A stretch of DNA of 64,000 bases from Poa pratensis (GCA_947311845.1 CAMZMU010000111.1:10917028-10981027), one strand, 5' to 3'. Shown: positions 10,975-22,755, counted from the stretch's first letter. The notes: generated from the sequence alone by a model not told the origin. A program made the numbers and translations.

Positions 10975-12523
10975 TGATACGTCTCAAACGTATCTATAAT
11001 TTTTGATGTTCCATGCATGTTTTATATCAATTGTCACATGTTTTATATGCACTTTATATCATATTATGACATTTATTGGACTAACCTACTAATAGTTGCC
11101 AAAGTGCACACTGTTCTTGTTTTACACTTTGATGTGTAGAAATTATCAAAATTGGGCAAAGGAAACCTTGTTGGAGTCAAATTGGGACTTTCCAGAAATC
11201 TGTCTGAAAACTATTTTCAAAGATCATCACGTTCGGGCCTGAAGACGACGTCAAATGGAGAAAGTCTAGTCGCGAAAGTTGTTCGGAATTTTCCGCCGCA
11301 CGTTTTATACAAAAGGTTCATCTCCATCGGAATTCGTATGCGGCCTGGAGAGGCCTGACAAGTCGGCTGGCCCAGATTTAAATCTGGCCGCGCCGAGGCC
11401 ACGTGTGGTGGCCTCGGGAACCTTCTGAAGCTGCCCTTTGGACCATAAATAGCCCCCGCGGAGTAAACCCTAATACAATTGACGAAACTCTCGAATACAT
11501 CTCCGTGCTCCGCCGCCACGAAACTCCGTTTCGGGGGTCAGAAGGTCCTGTTCCGGTACCTTGCCGGGACGGGGAATTGCCCCCGGAGCCATCTCCATCG
11601 ACGCCACCGCCTCCATCATCGCCGCTGCTGACTCCCATGATGAGGAGGGAGTAGTTCTCCCCCGGGGCTGAGGGCTCTACCGGTAGCTATTGGTTTATCT
11701 CTCTCTCCCATGGTGTGATCTTTATGTGATCATGAGCTTTGTAATCTAGTTGAATCCATAGATGTACTCTTCATTATCTTATATGCTACTCAAGTGGTTT
11801 TATTAATGTAATCTCCGGAGTCACCTTCGTCCCACGGTGCGAAGTTGACAGTGTGCGCCCGGGTGTGGCTCTTAGGCTAAAGATAACAGGAATACTTATC
11901 ATGAGTTATTATTTGCGTTGGATGTCTTTATGAAATTGCGGTGTTTGTCTAGTACCTTCTAGGACGCTCAAGTTGACAGTGTGGGGTTAACTAGACATGG
12001 GAATGCGACTTTAAGGTGTGCTTTTATAGCCCTACGCGGTGGATTGGTGTTCGTTATTCAACGAGAAAATAACTCAGAGTAGCATAGTGAAGAGGAAATA
12101 TCTATATATTCAATTATATTATTATTGTTGAGAGTGTCCACTAGTGAAAGTATGATCCCTAGGCCTTGTTTCTAAGCATTGAAACACCGTTTACAACCAG
12201 TTCTGCTACATGTTTGCTTGCTGCCATTTTTATTTCAGATTGCAATTACCACTTATAATCATCCATATTATTTGTATTTCACTATCTCTTCGCCGAACTA
12301 GTGCACCTATACACCTGACAAGTGTATTGGGTGTGTTGGGGACACAAGAGACTTCTTGTATCTTAATTGCAGGGTTGCTTGAGAGGGTTATCTTTGACCT
12401 CTACCTCCCTGAGTTCGATAAACCTTGGGTGATTCACTTGAGGGAAACTTGCTGCTGTTCTACAAACCTCTGCACTTGGAGGCCCAACACTGTCTACAAG
12501 AATAGAAGCGTGCGTAGACATCA
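10975..12523 (+). repeat. 5' LTR of the Athila-like element
   Basis: A 1549-bp LTR beginning TGATACGTC and ending GACATCA. A TATA-like ACCATAAATAGCCCCC occurs at about 11441-11456 and is conserved in the 3' LTR. It is a reasonable core promoter for the element. Short open frames inside it are not convincing genes, since they recur only because the LTR is repeated. Confidence 0.9.
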
Positions 12524-12533
12524 AGCTATTTTC

Positions 12534-12552
12534 TGGCGCCGTTGCCGGGGAG
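12534..12552 (+). other. Primer-binding site of the LTR element
   Basis: TGGCGCCGTTGCCGGGGAG lies 10 bases past the 5' LTR. It corresponds to the tRNA-Asp-type primer site typical of Athila-clade plant elements. The offset from the LTR end is also usual for that clade. Confidence 0.75.
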
Positions 12553-12695
12553 GTAAGGTAAAAGGTACTCACATCCTCCAGCTACTTAGCTATTTTCTAG
12601 CACTGTTGCTGACGTGTGAGTGCTCGAAGGTATTTCCTTTAGATTCTGCAATTATATCTTTTTGTTTCTTGTTTTTATTTCACTAGCTAGGCTTA

Positions 12696-13570
12696 ATGGA
12701 AAACAACAACAAAATTAGAGATCTTTATGAAATTTATCTTGAATTAGGACATGATGCTTTTGAAGAGAAAATTAAAAAAAACCTATGGAAAATTATTTGC
12801 ATGATGGTAGCAATGTTATTACTATAAATGCTTTGAACACCATTATTGCTAATGCTATGCAAAGCTCTAAGCTTGGGGAAGCTGGTTTTGATGAATATGA
12901 TATTTTCAGTCCCCCAAGTTTTGAGGAGAAAATTTTCTTTGATGATACTTTGCATCCAATTTATGATGATTATAATGATAGTGCTATTTTGGTGCCACCT
13001 ACTATGGAGGATAAAGTTTATTATGATTATACTATGCCTGCAATTTATGATGATTACAATCATGGTTGTGATAGTTTTACTCCCACTATTACTAATGAAA
13101 TTGATTATGCTTATGTGGAGAGTAATGATAATTTTATGCATGTGGATCATGATAAGAATGCTTTATGTGATAGCTATATTGTTGAGTTTATTCATGATGC
13201 CACTGAAAATTATTTTGAGAGAGGAAAATATGGGTATAGAAATCTTCATGTTATTAAATTTCCTCTCTTTGTGATGAAAGTTTTGAGCTTTCTCTTGTGT
13301 TGCTTTTATATGATGGTTTATTTAAGACCAACTGGTCATTATGAGAGAGGGAGACACGGTTTCATACATCACAATAATATTAAGTCTCCTCTCTTTATGT
13401 TGAAGGTTTTGATGTTGCACTTGTTTTGCCTTCCTATGCTAGTTACTTTGTGCTTCAGTTATTTATTCTATTACAAGGCTCCTATGCATAGGAAGAGTGT
13501 TAGATTTAAACATGTTTTATATATGCTTCTTGATGCTCTCTTTTATGTTTCAACTCTCATCTTTATGTGA
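12696..13570 (+). CDS. Unknown retrotransposon-borne ORF with acidic N-half and hydrophobic C-half (frameshifted)
   Basis: The longest reading frame in the Athila-like element. From 12785 it encodes 261 residues. The N-terminal half is acidic and tyrosine-rich, with imperfect repeats (PPSFEEKIFFDDTLHPIYDD, then PPTMEDKVYYDYTMPAIYDD). The C-terminal half holds three or four hydrophobic segments (FVMKVLSFLLCCFYMMVYL, MLKVLMLHLFCLPMLVTLC, ending ALFYVSTLIFM) separated by basic stretches such as HYERGRHG. A better start lies upstream at 12696 (MENNNKIRDLYEIYLELGHD), but the two parts are in different frames, joined at a run of eight A at 12774-12781. It is not recognisable as gag or pol. Athila elements can carry an env-like membrane ORF, but here the position is just after the primer-binding site. 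Function is unknown. Confidence 0.5.
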
Positions 13571-14163
13571 GCATCATAAAAATCACTATGCCTAGCTAAA
13601 AGGCGTTAAAGAAAAGCGCTTATGGGAGGCAACCCATTATTTTTATTTTCTGCAATTTTTCTTTATTTGAGTCAAGGAGTTTGTTTACTTCTGTAGCAAC
13701 TCCTTTATATCTTTATTTTCTCGCATTGTTATGCCAAGAGTAGCCTCTAATGTTAAGATGATGCTAAATTTTGATTGCTGCGCAGAAACAGATTTTTTCT
13801 GTTCACTGTACGAAATTCCTAAAATCACCAGATTGTTAATTAAATATGAAAAATTTTGTGCGTAATCTTTATGAATGTCTGAAACTTTCATTAGTCTAGA
13901 GTTTTTCGATCTGAGCGTCGTAAGTGCCTAGAAAAAATTCGTCTTTGCGGACTGTTCTGTTTTAGACAGATTATGCCTTTTTATTTTGCATTCTCTCTTT
14001 TACTAGTGTTGAGTGAAATTCTTTTTTGGGTGGAAGAGCTTCACATAACATCAGTGGCTGTAGCTAATGTTTAAAGTAACAAGTCATATTGCGTCTTTAT
14101 AGAACATGTGAGTTTTTGATTATGCACAAACCCTCTAATGAGATTTACTTTGAGTTTGGTGTG

Positions 14164-15791
14164 TGGTGGCTCTAGGTCAATAGTGCCAGAAACAATGCTT
14201 GTACGTCACACGTCAGTTGGGAACCCCAAAAGGAAGGTATGATGAGTGCAGCAGTAAGTTTTCCCTCAGTATGAAACCAAGGTTTAATCGGACCAGTAGG
14301 AAAACGAGGTTTGCTTCGAAGGTGTTGGTGGAGGAGTGTAGTGCGGCGCAACACCAGGGATTCCGGTGCCAACGTGGAACCTGCACAACACAACCAAATT
14401 ACTTTGCCCCAACTTAACAGTGAGGTTGTCAATCTCACCGGCTTGCTGAAAACAAAGGGTTAAACGTATCGAATGGAAAATGATGTTTGTTTGCATAAAA
14501 CAGTAGAGAACAATGATTGCAGTAGATTGTATTTCAGATGTAAAAGAATGGACCGGGGTCCACAGTTCACTAGTGGTGTCTCTCCAATAAGATAACTAAC
14601 ATGCTGGGTAAACAAATTACAGCTGGGCAATTGACAATTGATAAGTGCATATAACATGCATGTGTGAGCTGTGGTGTCTACTATGAGATTCATTTGGGCA
14701 TTACGACAAAGTACATAGACCGCTATCCAGCATGCATCTATGCCTAAATAGTCCACTTTCCGGTTAACATCCGTACCCCTTCCAGTATTAAGTTGCAAGC
14801 AACAGACAATTGCATTAAGTAATGTGCGTAATGTAAACAATACATTCATCCTTGAATAAAGCATTGCTGTTTTACCCCTAGTGGCAACAACACATCTACA
14901 ACCTTAGAACTTGCTGTCACTATCCCAGGTTAAATAGAGGTTGAACCCAACTATCATGCATAAATACCCCCTCTTGGAGTCACAAGTATTCACGTGGCCA
15001 AGGCTTCAACAAGTAACGGAGAGCATGCAAGATCACAAATGACATAGACATGATAATATAATATTCAGCTCCACATAGGTATCAATACAAGTCAGATCCC
15101 AGCAAACACAACATGTAGCATTACAATAAGATGATCTTGATCATGATAGGCAGCTCACAAGATCTAAACATGATGGCACAAGTGGAGAAGACAACCATCT
15201 AGCTACTGCTATGGACCCATAGTCCAAGGATGAACTACTCACGCATCACTCCGGAGGCGGGCATGGCGATGTAGAGCCCTCCGGTGATGATTCCCCTCTC
15301 CGGCAGGGTGCCGGGAAGAGCTTCAGAAACCCCCGAGTTAGGGTTGACGACGGCGGCGGCAGCGAATATGTTCTGGATGAAAGGCTCGGTGTTTTAGGGT
15401 TTTCGCGTCTCGGGGAATAAATAGGCGAAGGGGCGACGTCGGCGGACCCCCGAGGGGCCCAAACCACCAGGTGGCGCGGCAGGGGGCCCACCCGCGCCTG
15501 GGTGTGGTTTGGCCACCTCGGCGCCCTCCTTCGTCTCTCCTTCGGACTCCGTGATGGTGCTGGAAAAATAGGGACGTGGCCTTTTGTTTCGTGCAATTCC
15601 GAGAATATTTCCAGAAGTAACTTTCTGAAACCAAAAACAGCAGAAAACAGGGAACTGGCACTGTGGCATCTTGTTAATAGGTTAGTCCCAGAAAATGCAT
15701 AAAAGTGATACGAAGTGTATACAAAACATGTAGCAAATGGTATAATATGAGCATGGAACAGCAGAAATTATGGATACGTTGGAGACGTATC
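14164..15791 (-). mobile_element. Nested solo LTR of a second Athila-like family
   Basis: Read on the minus strand, the unit starts TGATACGTCTCCAACGTATC at 15791 and ends AGAGCCACCA at 14164. GTGTG flanks it on both sides (14159-14163 and 15792-15796). The uninterrupted target, TTTGGTGTGAAGGAAG, is present in the related element at about 39630. It closely matches the + strand LTR at 41717-43203. A primer-site-like tract (CTGGCACTATTG) lies just inside the end at about 14176-14187. No internal region is left, so this is a recombination product (solo LTR). Confidence 0.8.
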
Positions 15792-17167
15792 AGTGTGACG
15801 GAAGTTTTCAAGGGTCAAGAGAGAAGGATGATATAATAGGATGGAGAAGAGTGAAGAGCTCAAGCTTGGGAGGCTCCCATGGATCTCCCCAGCATATTTC
15901 AAGAAGACTCAAGCGTCTAAGCTTGGGGATGCCCAAGGCATCCCCTTCTTCATCGGCAAAATTATCAGGTCATCTCTAGTGAAACTATATTTTAATTCTT
16001 TCACATCATATGTGCTTTTCTTGGAGCGTCTGTGTGCTTTTATTTTCAGTATTGTACTTTTATTTTCAATAAGCTTGATCACAACATTCTTGATTGGGAG
16101 AGAGACACGCTCCGCTTTTTCTTGGAATACTCTTGTTCTTCACTTATATCTGTTGAGTATTCAATTTTCGCGCTGTTTAGCTTCTAGCTCTTGGTTTTCA
16201 TGTACCTCTTGTCAGAGCTATTAGTTCTTTTGTAGAAAGTACTCTCTTGCTTCACTTATATTTGTTTGGAGAGTTGCTTGGTTAATATGTTGGTTCAGAA
16301 AATGTTGCGTGTGGTAGTGGTATAATGAAAACTTGCATAATCTTGTAGATCATTGAACTTTGATAACCTGATTCCTTGCAAACGTTTTGAGGTATTAAGT
16401 AATAGATGGTAAAGCTTGCTGGTTAATTAAGTTAAAATCATTAGTGGATTATTGTCTTTAAGCTTGCACCGTACTACAAACACTAAAATTGTTGAAGGTG
16501 TAGTTGGACTTGATAGCTTTCCATGTCTGAAAAGTGGTTCGTAATAACTAGGTTGTGTGTGAAGGTCGAGGGATCTAACGGGGTACTTGTGCCGCCGTGA
16601 ACGGCCCTCCTTGGGGTAAATGTTAACCATGCGCTTAATGTTGAACCTGCTAGTTGTTTGCAATAAACTTGTGAGTTCTTTTTGACTAATGTTAAGCTAC
16701 GGTTTTGGCACTTCCACCATCCAAATTTGCTAGCCTCTTCGGTGCTGTGCATTGCCCTTTTCTCACATTGAGAGTTGTGCATACTTCGCCAGTACATCCA
16801 AAACCCGTGGGAGGACTTCCTCTTGTTCTCCTACACATAAACCCATACATCTTCCTCAAAACAGCCACCATACCTACCTACCACAGCATTTCCATAGCTG
16901 TTCCGAGATATATTGCCATGCAACTTCCATTTTACATTACATGACTTGTTGTCATTTATCATTTATATATTGCTTTGCATGATTCTATACAGCTGATGTG
17001 TGGTTTACCCATGTTACGCTAGATCATTGCACATCCTGCTACACTGGCAGAGGCATACAGTTTTATACATCATGTTTTGTTCATTATGAGTTATTTGTAC
17101 CAAAAAGTTTGTAATCATATTAGAGTGTTGCCCCTGCTAGAAAAGAGCCATGGAGGCCATCGAAAAG

Positions 17168-17232
17168 TGAAACAGAAAAAGAAAAAAAAAAAAAAAGAAA
17201 AAAAAGAAAAAAAAGAATAAAGAAAAGGGGGG
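17168..17232 (+). repeat. Purine-rich low-complexity tract inside the LTR element
   Basis: About 65 bases consisting almost only of A and G (runs of A broken by single G), followed by GGGGGGCAACAC. It lies in the non-coding internal half of the Athila-like element. A polypurine function is possible, but the canonical tract is at 18014-18030. Confidence 0.6.
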
Positions 17233-18013
17233 CAACACTACTATCCTTTATCAAAGTTGTGCTCATGTTTAGCACCTATGCTCCATTTGAGAGAGTTTTC
17301 ATGCTTTACTAGTATAACTATGTGGGGAATTTACGTTATAGAACTTGGGTTGTATATTCCAATGATGAGCTTCCTCAAAAGTGCTCTAGGTCTTCGTGAG
17401 CAACCGAGTTGGATGCACCCCCACTAGTTCCATTGGAGAGCTTTCATACACATATAGCTCTATGTGCATCCGTTGCATGGCAATCACTACTCCTTGCATA
17501 GCTTCGATTATAAGACTTCCTCTTGTCTAATGATCACTTATAGCTTTGTGAGACTTTCTTCCATTGGCCTTCCAAACCCCCATTAACGTTCTCTTTGCCA
17601 TAACATCCTGGTGCCGATACTAAATGCTTACGCTCACCGGTTGAGTAGACCTCGAAACAGTGGATTCATGACGTTCATGTTTACTTTTACTTGACTGGAT
17701 CCGTTCTCTATGTTATGAAAAATTGCTTGATGCTTGGAATTGAAGGATAGAACTCCTACACTGGATACTTAAAACATCTATAATGAACCTTGTACGGTTT
17801 CATGTCTTAAAGGCCGTCATTCATGAAAACTTTTAGCTTGTTTAACTATCTTGCTTTATTATCTCTTATTTAATATCAATTATAGACATTTGCTTTGAAT
17901 GATTTGATCTCAGCTCACTTACCATTACATCATTATTAGATCAAGATTATGTTGGTAGCATGTCACTTCAAAAATTATTGTTTTATCGTTTACCTACTCG
18001 AGGACGAGTAGGA

Positions 18014-18030
18014 ACTAAGCTTGGGGATGC
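18014..18030 (+). other. Polypurine tract of the LTR element
   Basis: ACTAAGCTTGGGGATGC directly abuts the 3' LTR. It is preceded by CTACTCGAGGACGAGTAGG, which can form a hairpin. The same arrangement precedes the LTR at 41717. Confidence 0.7.
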
Positions 18031-19571
18031 TGATACGTCTCAAACGTATCTATAATTTTTGATGTTCCATGCATGTTTTATATCAATTGTCACATGTTTT
18101 ATATGCACTTTATATCATATTATGACATTTATTGGACTAACCTACTAATAGTTGCCAAAGTGCACAATGTTCTTGTTTTACACTTTGATGTGTAGAAATT
18201 ATCAAAATTGGGCAAAGGAAACCTTGTTGGAGTCAAATTGGGACTTTCCAGAAATCTGTCTGAAAACTATTTTCAAAGATCGTCACGTTCGGGCCTGAAG
18301 ACGACGTCAAATGGAAAAGTCTAGTCGCGAAAGTTGTTCGGAATTTTCCGCCGCACGTTTTATACAAAAGGTTCATCTCCATCGAGTTCGTATGCGGCCT
18401 GGAGAGGCCCGACAAGTCGGCTGGCCAGAAAATCTGCCGCGCCGAGGCCACGTGTGGTGGCCTCGGGAACCTTCTGAAGCTGCCCTTTGGACCATAAATA
18501 GCCCCCGCGGAGTAAACCCTAACACAATTGACGAAACTCCCGAATACATCTCCGTGCTCCGCCGCCACGAAACTCCGTTTCGGGGGTCAGAAGGTCCTGT
18601 TCCGGCACCTTGCCGGGACGGGGAATTGCCCCCGGAGCCATCTCCATCGACGCCACCGCCTCCATCATCGCCGTTGCTGCCTCCCATGATGAGGAGGGAG
18701 TAGTTCTCCCCGGGCTGAGGGCTCTACCGGTAGCTATGTGGTTTATCTCTCTCTCCATGGTGTGATCTTTATGTGATCATGAGCTTTGTAATCTAGTTGA
18801 ATCCATAGATGTACTCTTCATTATCTTATATGCTACTCAAGTGGTTTTATTAATGTAATCTCCGGAGTCACCTTTGTCCCACGGTGCGAAGTTGACAGTG
18901 TGCGCCCCGTGTGTGGCTCTTAGGCTAAAGATAACAGGAATACTTATCATGAGTTATTATTTGCGTTGGATGTCTCTATGAAATTGCGGTGTTTGTCTAG
19001 TACCTTCTAGGGCGCTCAAGTTGACAGTGTGGGGTTAACTAGACATGGGAATGCGACTTTAAGGTGTGCTTTTATAGCCCTACGCGGTGGATTGGTGTTC
19101 GTTATCCAACGAGAGAATAACTCAGAGTAGCATAGTGAAGAGGAAATATCTATGTATTCAATTATATTATTATTGTTGAGAGTGTCCACTAGTGAAAGTA
19201 TGATCCCTAGGCCTTGTTTCTAAGCATTGAAACACCGTTTACAACCAGTTCTGCTACATGTTTGCTTGCTGCCATTTTTATTTCAGATTGCAATTACCAC
19301 TTATAATCATCCATATTACTTGTATTTCACTATCTCTTCGCCGAACTAGTGCACCTATACACCTGACAAGTGTATTGGGTGTGTTGGGGACACAAGAGAC
19401 TTCTTGTATCTTAATTGCAGGGTTGCTTGAGAGGGATATCTTTGACCTCTACCTCCCTGAGTTCGATAAACCTTGGGTGATTCACTTGAGGGAAACTTGC
19501 TGCTGTTCTACAAACCTCTGCACTTGGAGGCCCAACACTGTCTACAAGAATAGAAGCGTGCGTAGACATCA
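18031..19571 (+). repeat. 3' LTR of the Athila-like element
   Basis: A 1541-bp LTR, nearly identical to 10975-12523, ending ACATCA directly before the target duplication CTCCG. Confidence 0.9.
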
Positions 19572-19764
19572 CTCCGCGTTTTATAAGCAGCAGCGCACAT
19601 CGCTCCTCCGCATTCGCCACCGTCCTCTCTCGTCTCTCCACATTGATGGCGAACAATGGCAGCGACAGCCGTGGAAACTACAAGTACAACCTTGAGAAGG
19701 ACGAGGTGGTGGCGCTGCACAAGTAACACATCCTCGTGCCGTCGGAGATGCGGCTGCCACACGC
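19572..19764 (+). pseudogene. Short transposon-associated protein remnant (NGSDS family)
   Basis: This is the right part of the DNA transposon that was split by the LTR element. A TATA-like TTTTATAAGCAGC at 19580 is followed by an ATG at 19646. The frame reads MANNGSDSRGNYKYNLEKDE and stops at 19724-19726 after 26 residues. Sequence past the stop still looks coding (ILVPSEMRLPHA), so the stop is likely a mutation. A related start (MTQNDEEGGNGSDSGRYKS) occurs on the minus strand at 58841. The remnant is cut at 19765 by another LTR fragment. Confidence 0.5.
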
Positions 19765-20036
19765 TGATACGTCCAAAACTTATCTATAATTTTTGATTGT
19801 TTCATGCTACTTTATATCATTACTACATATTTCTACTATGATTTTATATCATTTTATGGCATTTTCTTGGACGAAACTATTAACAAGATGCCAAGTGCCG
19901 GTTCCTGTTTTCTATTGTTTTTTGTTTCAAAAAAGCTAGTAAAAAATATCGTCGAAATTGGATGCCAATTTACGGGGATTTTTTATTCCACGAAAGAAGA
20001 TAGAAACCCGAAGACCAACCCCGGGGGCCCACATGT
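19765..20036 (+). mobile_element. 5' fragment of another TGATACGTC-type LTR
   Basis: It starts TGATACGTCCAAAACTTATC and follows the same layout as the other Athila-like LTRs (GTTTCATGCTACTTTATATC, then TATTAACAAGATGCCAAGTG). It ends abruptly at about 20036, where a copia-type sequence begins. Only the first ~270 bases of the LTR remain. Confidence 0.65.
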
Positions 20037-20735
20037 GAGATATTCCCTAGAGATAATAATATTTAGTTATTATTTATCTCCAAGTGGTATTAAAAAGGAT
20101 ATTTGCATCATTGATGTGTGACGTCATGATCTACAGTTATTGGATAAAGTTCTTGACTTTTGATGAGGTTTCATAAAGGATGGTATTATAATTTCATTTG
20201 GAGACACTTGAAATTATTAATGCTACCACGGAGCCAGATTCATCGGAAATTCCAATTCCTAATAAATCCGACTTTGCATGATCAAGTTTGACAAGTAAAG
20301 AGATAAACAAGTTGAAACACATTTGATTAAAATCAAAGTTGACGGACATAGTCTCGGACCAATGACTTGAGTATGAGTAGCACCGGAGTTCTATTTGGTG
20401 TTATGGCATCATGCTAACTAGTATCATTATTGAATCTAGTGCAAGTGGGATATTGTTGGAGATATGCCCTAGAGACAATAATATTTAGTTATTTTTATCT
20501 CCAAGTTTAATATAAATGTTTATGTCTTTATGCTATAACTGTATTTGAAATTGAATAGTGAGTATTCAAAGGAAAACCTCTGATGCACGTGTAGAGATAT
20601 GAACATACAAAGTGTTCCTGGTCTTGTCTATGAGACCAGCTCATCTTGTTATTAGATGATCACGTTTTCTCGATCACGAACTTTGTATAAGTCACACAAC
20701 TATGAGAGTATATTGTCGGAATGACAATAATACTG
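20037..20735 (+). mobile_element. Copia-type LTR retrotransposon fragment (internal end, polypurine tract, partial 3' LTR)
   Basis: The LTR start TGTTGGAGATATGCCCTAGA at 20454 is the Angela/BARE-like form. It is preceded by GTGCAAGTGGGATAT, the usual polypurine tract. The ~400 bases before it are the non-coding tail of the internal region. A second, damaged copy of the LTR-start sequence (GAGATATTCCCTAGAGATAA) lies at about 20037. The LTR breaks off near 20735. Confidence 0.7.
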
Positions 20736-22137
20736 AACTGTGGCACCCCCCTCTGACACATGTCGCCAGAGAGGCGGGCGCACGGGGATATCTGGACGCA
20801 CGTTACGACAATGCAACATAGCGAAAATCATTACACAATCAGGCCCAAAGGGCTACAAATGGTTTACATGGCCATCAAGGCGTGACAAAATATCATGGCC
20901 AGGTATGGCACGGGACAGAGTTTAACTGGCAGCGGAAGACCTAGATACGGCAACGGCTTGGAACGACTCCATTCCACAGGCATCTGGCTGGACTACTCAT
21001 CCTAGCACGCTCTTGCCCCATCTCTTTGCTACGGTAGAAGATGAATCATCTCAACGTCTGGCCACATGAAAAGCCAGTGTGAGTACAGTGATGTACTCGC
21101 AAGAAAATAACCACAAGACATGAACAGTCAATCAGGCAACAAATAGCTAGCAACAATAATAATCTAAACATGGCAAGTGTCTACTCACGGCAGTCCGAGT
21201 GGATAGCAACAAGGCAGCACAACAAATCATGGCATAATCAAATAACTGGGGAGCACCAGAACAGAGTCCAAGCCAGGTGGGGTTGGATCGTGTACCGGCG
21301 ATCACACAAAGAACTTACCTGTGACGACAAACGGGGTACCTAGTGGTACCAAGTATTATAACCACACCTGTCATCACAACTAGGCCCAACGGCCTTACTA
21401 CATCTGTCAAACTGCTAGGCCCACTGGGCTCATCTTTCCACGTTGGGCATGCACGGTTGATGTTGGCTCAGACCTAACTCTAGGCTCCCAACGATCACGT
21501 CGTCATCCCTAAACACGGTAACCATCCACAGCTTGAGTCACATTCTCTCCATCATCGTATTGTTCATTTAGTGAAATCAGGTTGTTCATCTTTCTTTCAA
21601 ACCGAACTTATGTTTAACCTCCGAACTCGACAAAGGACAATAGTGTGACCGACACTGAACTGTTGTTACATAACCTTGGAACGAGGCTAGACATCCAGAT
21701 TTGACACTCTCGAGAGGCTGCAGTTACCGCCCATCTAAGTGCACCACACTGAGCCGGTACTTTAGAAAATCTTCCTCAAGACGACCTGATACACTTACAT
21801 GACCGTTCACGCTACCAAGACACTCCTTGTATAGCTACCGACATAACTCTTGTCTTATGACGAAGTGAATCCGGCACGTCCCCAACTCATGAGCGACGCC
21901 TAGCTCCGGAACCTTCACAAGACTAGCCCCGACCACAAAGGTAATCGACTACACTTGCCAAAATGGTAGCATCAAAGGGGGCTCAATAGGTTACGTAGGC
22001 CAAGACCCGTCAATATGAGCGACAGTGGTAGTGTTTTCGATGTTCAGATTAGTGGCACCATGAACTGACCCTATCGATGTTTGGAGGGATGTTTCATTTA
22101 ATCAAGTTTCATCATAACAACTCCAAACTACCAAGGT
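20736..22137. other. Unclassified repeat-like DNA, possibly LTR-element debris
   Basis: It starts TGTGGCACCCCCCTCTGACA, which looks like an LTR start. It continues with non-coding sequence rich in CCCAACGGCC/GGGCTACAAATGG phrases. The right part (about 21580-22137) has no features I recognise. It ends exactly where MSL copy 2 begins (about 22138-22141), so it may mark the rearrangement that truncated that gene. Confidence 0.35.
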
Positions 22138-22755
22138 TTCGGACGCCATACACGAAGTAGAGCACACGCTTCCGCAGCATGAAGTTGCGTTCCACAAAGA
22201 ACACAACGATCCGGATGACCCACCCAGAGACGAGACGGCCACAGATGAGCACAAACACAAGGAGCTCCCACTTCCAAAGATGCAGCTCCCAGAGCTTCTT
22301 CCTGGAGAATCTCTTTATTGTGAGGCTGCACACCAATGCCGCGACGATGAGTACCAGGCTGATCCACTGTAATATGGTGAGAGTGTCCAGCTTGCCACGC
22401 TTGAAGTCGTCAGGGATGTCATCGTCTATGAAGGGATCGTCCTCCTCTTCCTCCATGGGACCCGACTTGCCGATGGCACCGGACTTGCCAGTCTTACGCC
22501 CTGAAGGAAACTGGCCGGACTTGCCGGTCATACGCCCTGAAGGGAACTGACCAGATTTAGGAGGCCGCAGGGCAGAAGACTTGCGCTGCTCCTCGTCGAT
22601 GGCACGAGCCGACACGGATGTCTGCGCTGCTCCCCTGAAGGGATCGTCCTCCCTCCGCTCGCCGAGGTCGGACAACTCGGCCTGGTCCGCCGACCGCGAC
22701 AGCGACCTGGCCGAGGCGTAGGACCTGAGGCTGCTTTTGCGCTGCACCTGATCCA
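22112..22755 (-). pseudogene. MSL10-like channel, copy 2 (truncated, internally deleted, frame open)
   Basis: From ATG 22755 the minus strand reads MDQVQRKSSLRSYASARS, as in copy 1, up to SDLGERRE. It then jumps across roughly 200 codons to QTSVSARAIDEEQRKSSALR. The junction encodes DDPFRGAA. It continues through the acidic EEEEDDPFIDDD segment and two hydrophobic helices (LTILQWISLVLIVAALVCSL; WKWELLVFVLICGRLVSGW). After VYGVR the MSL sequence ends at about 22141, and eight foreign residues (NLGSLELL) precede the stop. The open frame is 214 residues, compared with about 909 for a full copy. It lacks the MscS pore domain entirely, so channel function is not expected. The upstream sequence is still MSL-like, so transcription is conceivable. 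Confidence 0.85.

Larger units (their letters stand above)
10975..19571 (+). mobile_element. Complete non-autonomous Athila-like (Gypsy-type) LTR retrotransposon
   Basis: The two LTRs are 10975-12523 and 18031-19571. Both start TGATACGTCTCAAACG and end GCGTAGACATCA. The element is flanked by the exact 5-bp duplication CTCCG (10970-10974 and 19572-19576). A primer-binding site matching tRNA-Asp usage in Athila-clade elements (TGGCGCCGTTGCCGGGGA) lies ten bases inside the 5' LTR. A polypurine tract, AAGCTTGGGGATGC, precedes the 3' LTR. No gag, protease, reverse transcriptase or integrase reading frame is visible; only one unknown ORF near the 5' end is present. It must have been mobilised in trans. 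By eye the LTRs differ by roughly 20 substitutions plus small indels, so insertion is recent on the scale of cereal genomes. A minus-strand solo LTR is nested at 14164-15791. Confidence 0.9.

Noticed and set aside
12210..12686. 158-codon frame at the end of the 5' LTR (and its 145-codon partner at 19258)
   Set aside because: It recurs only because it lies in both LTRs, and the frame changes at the LTR edge. There is no protein similarity.
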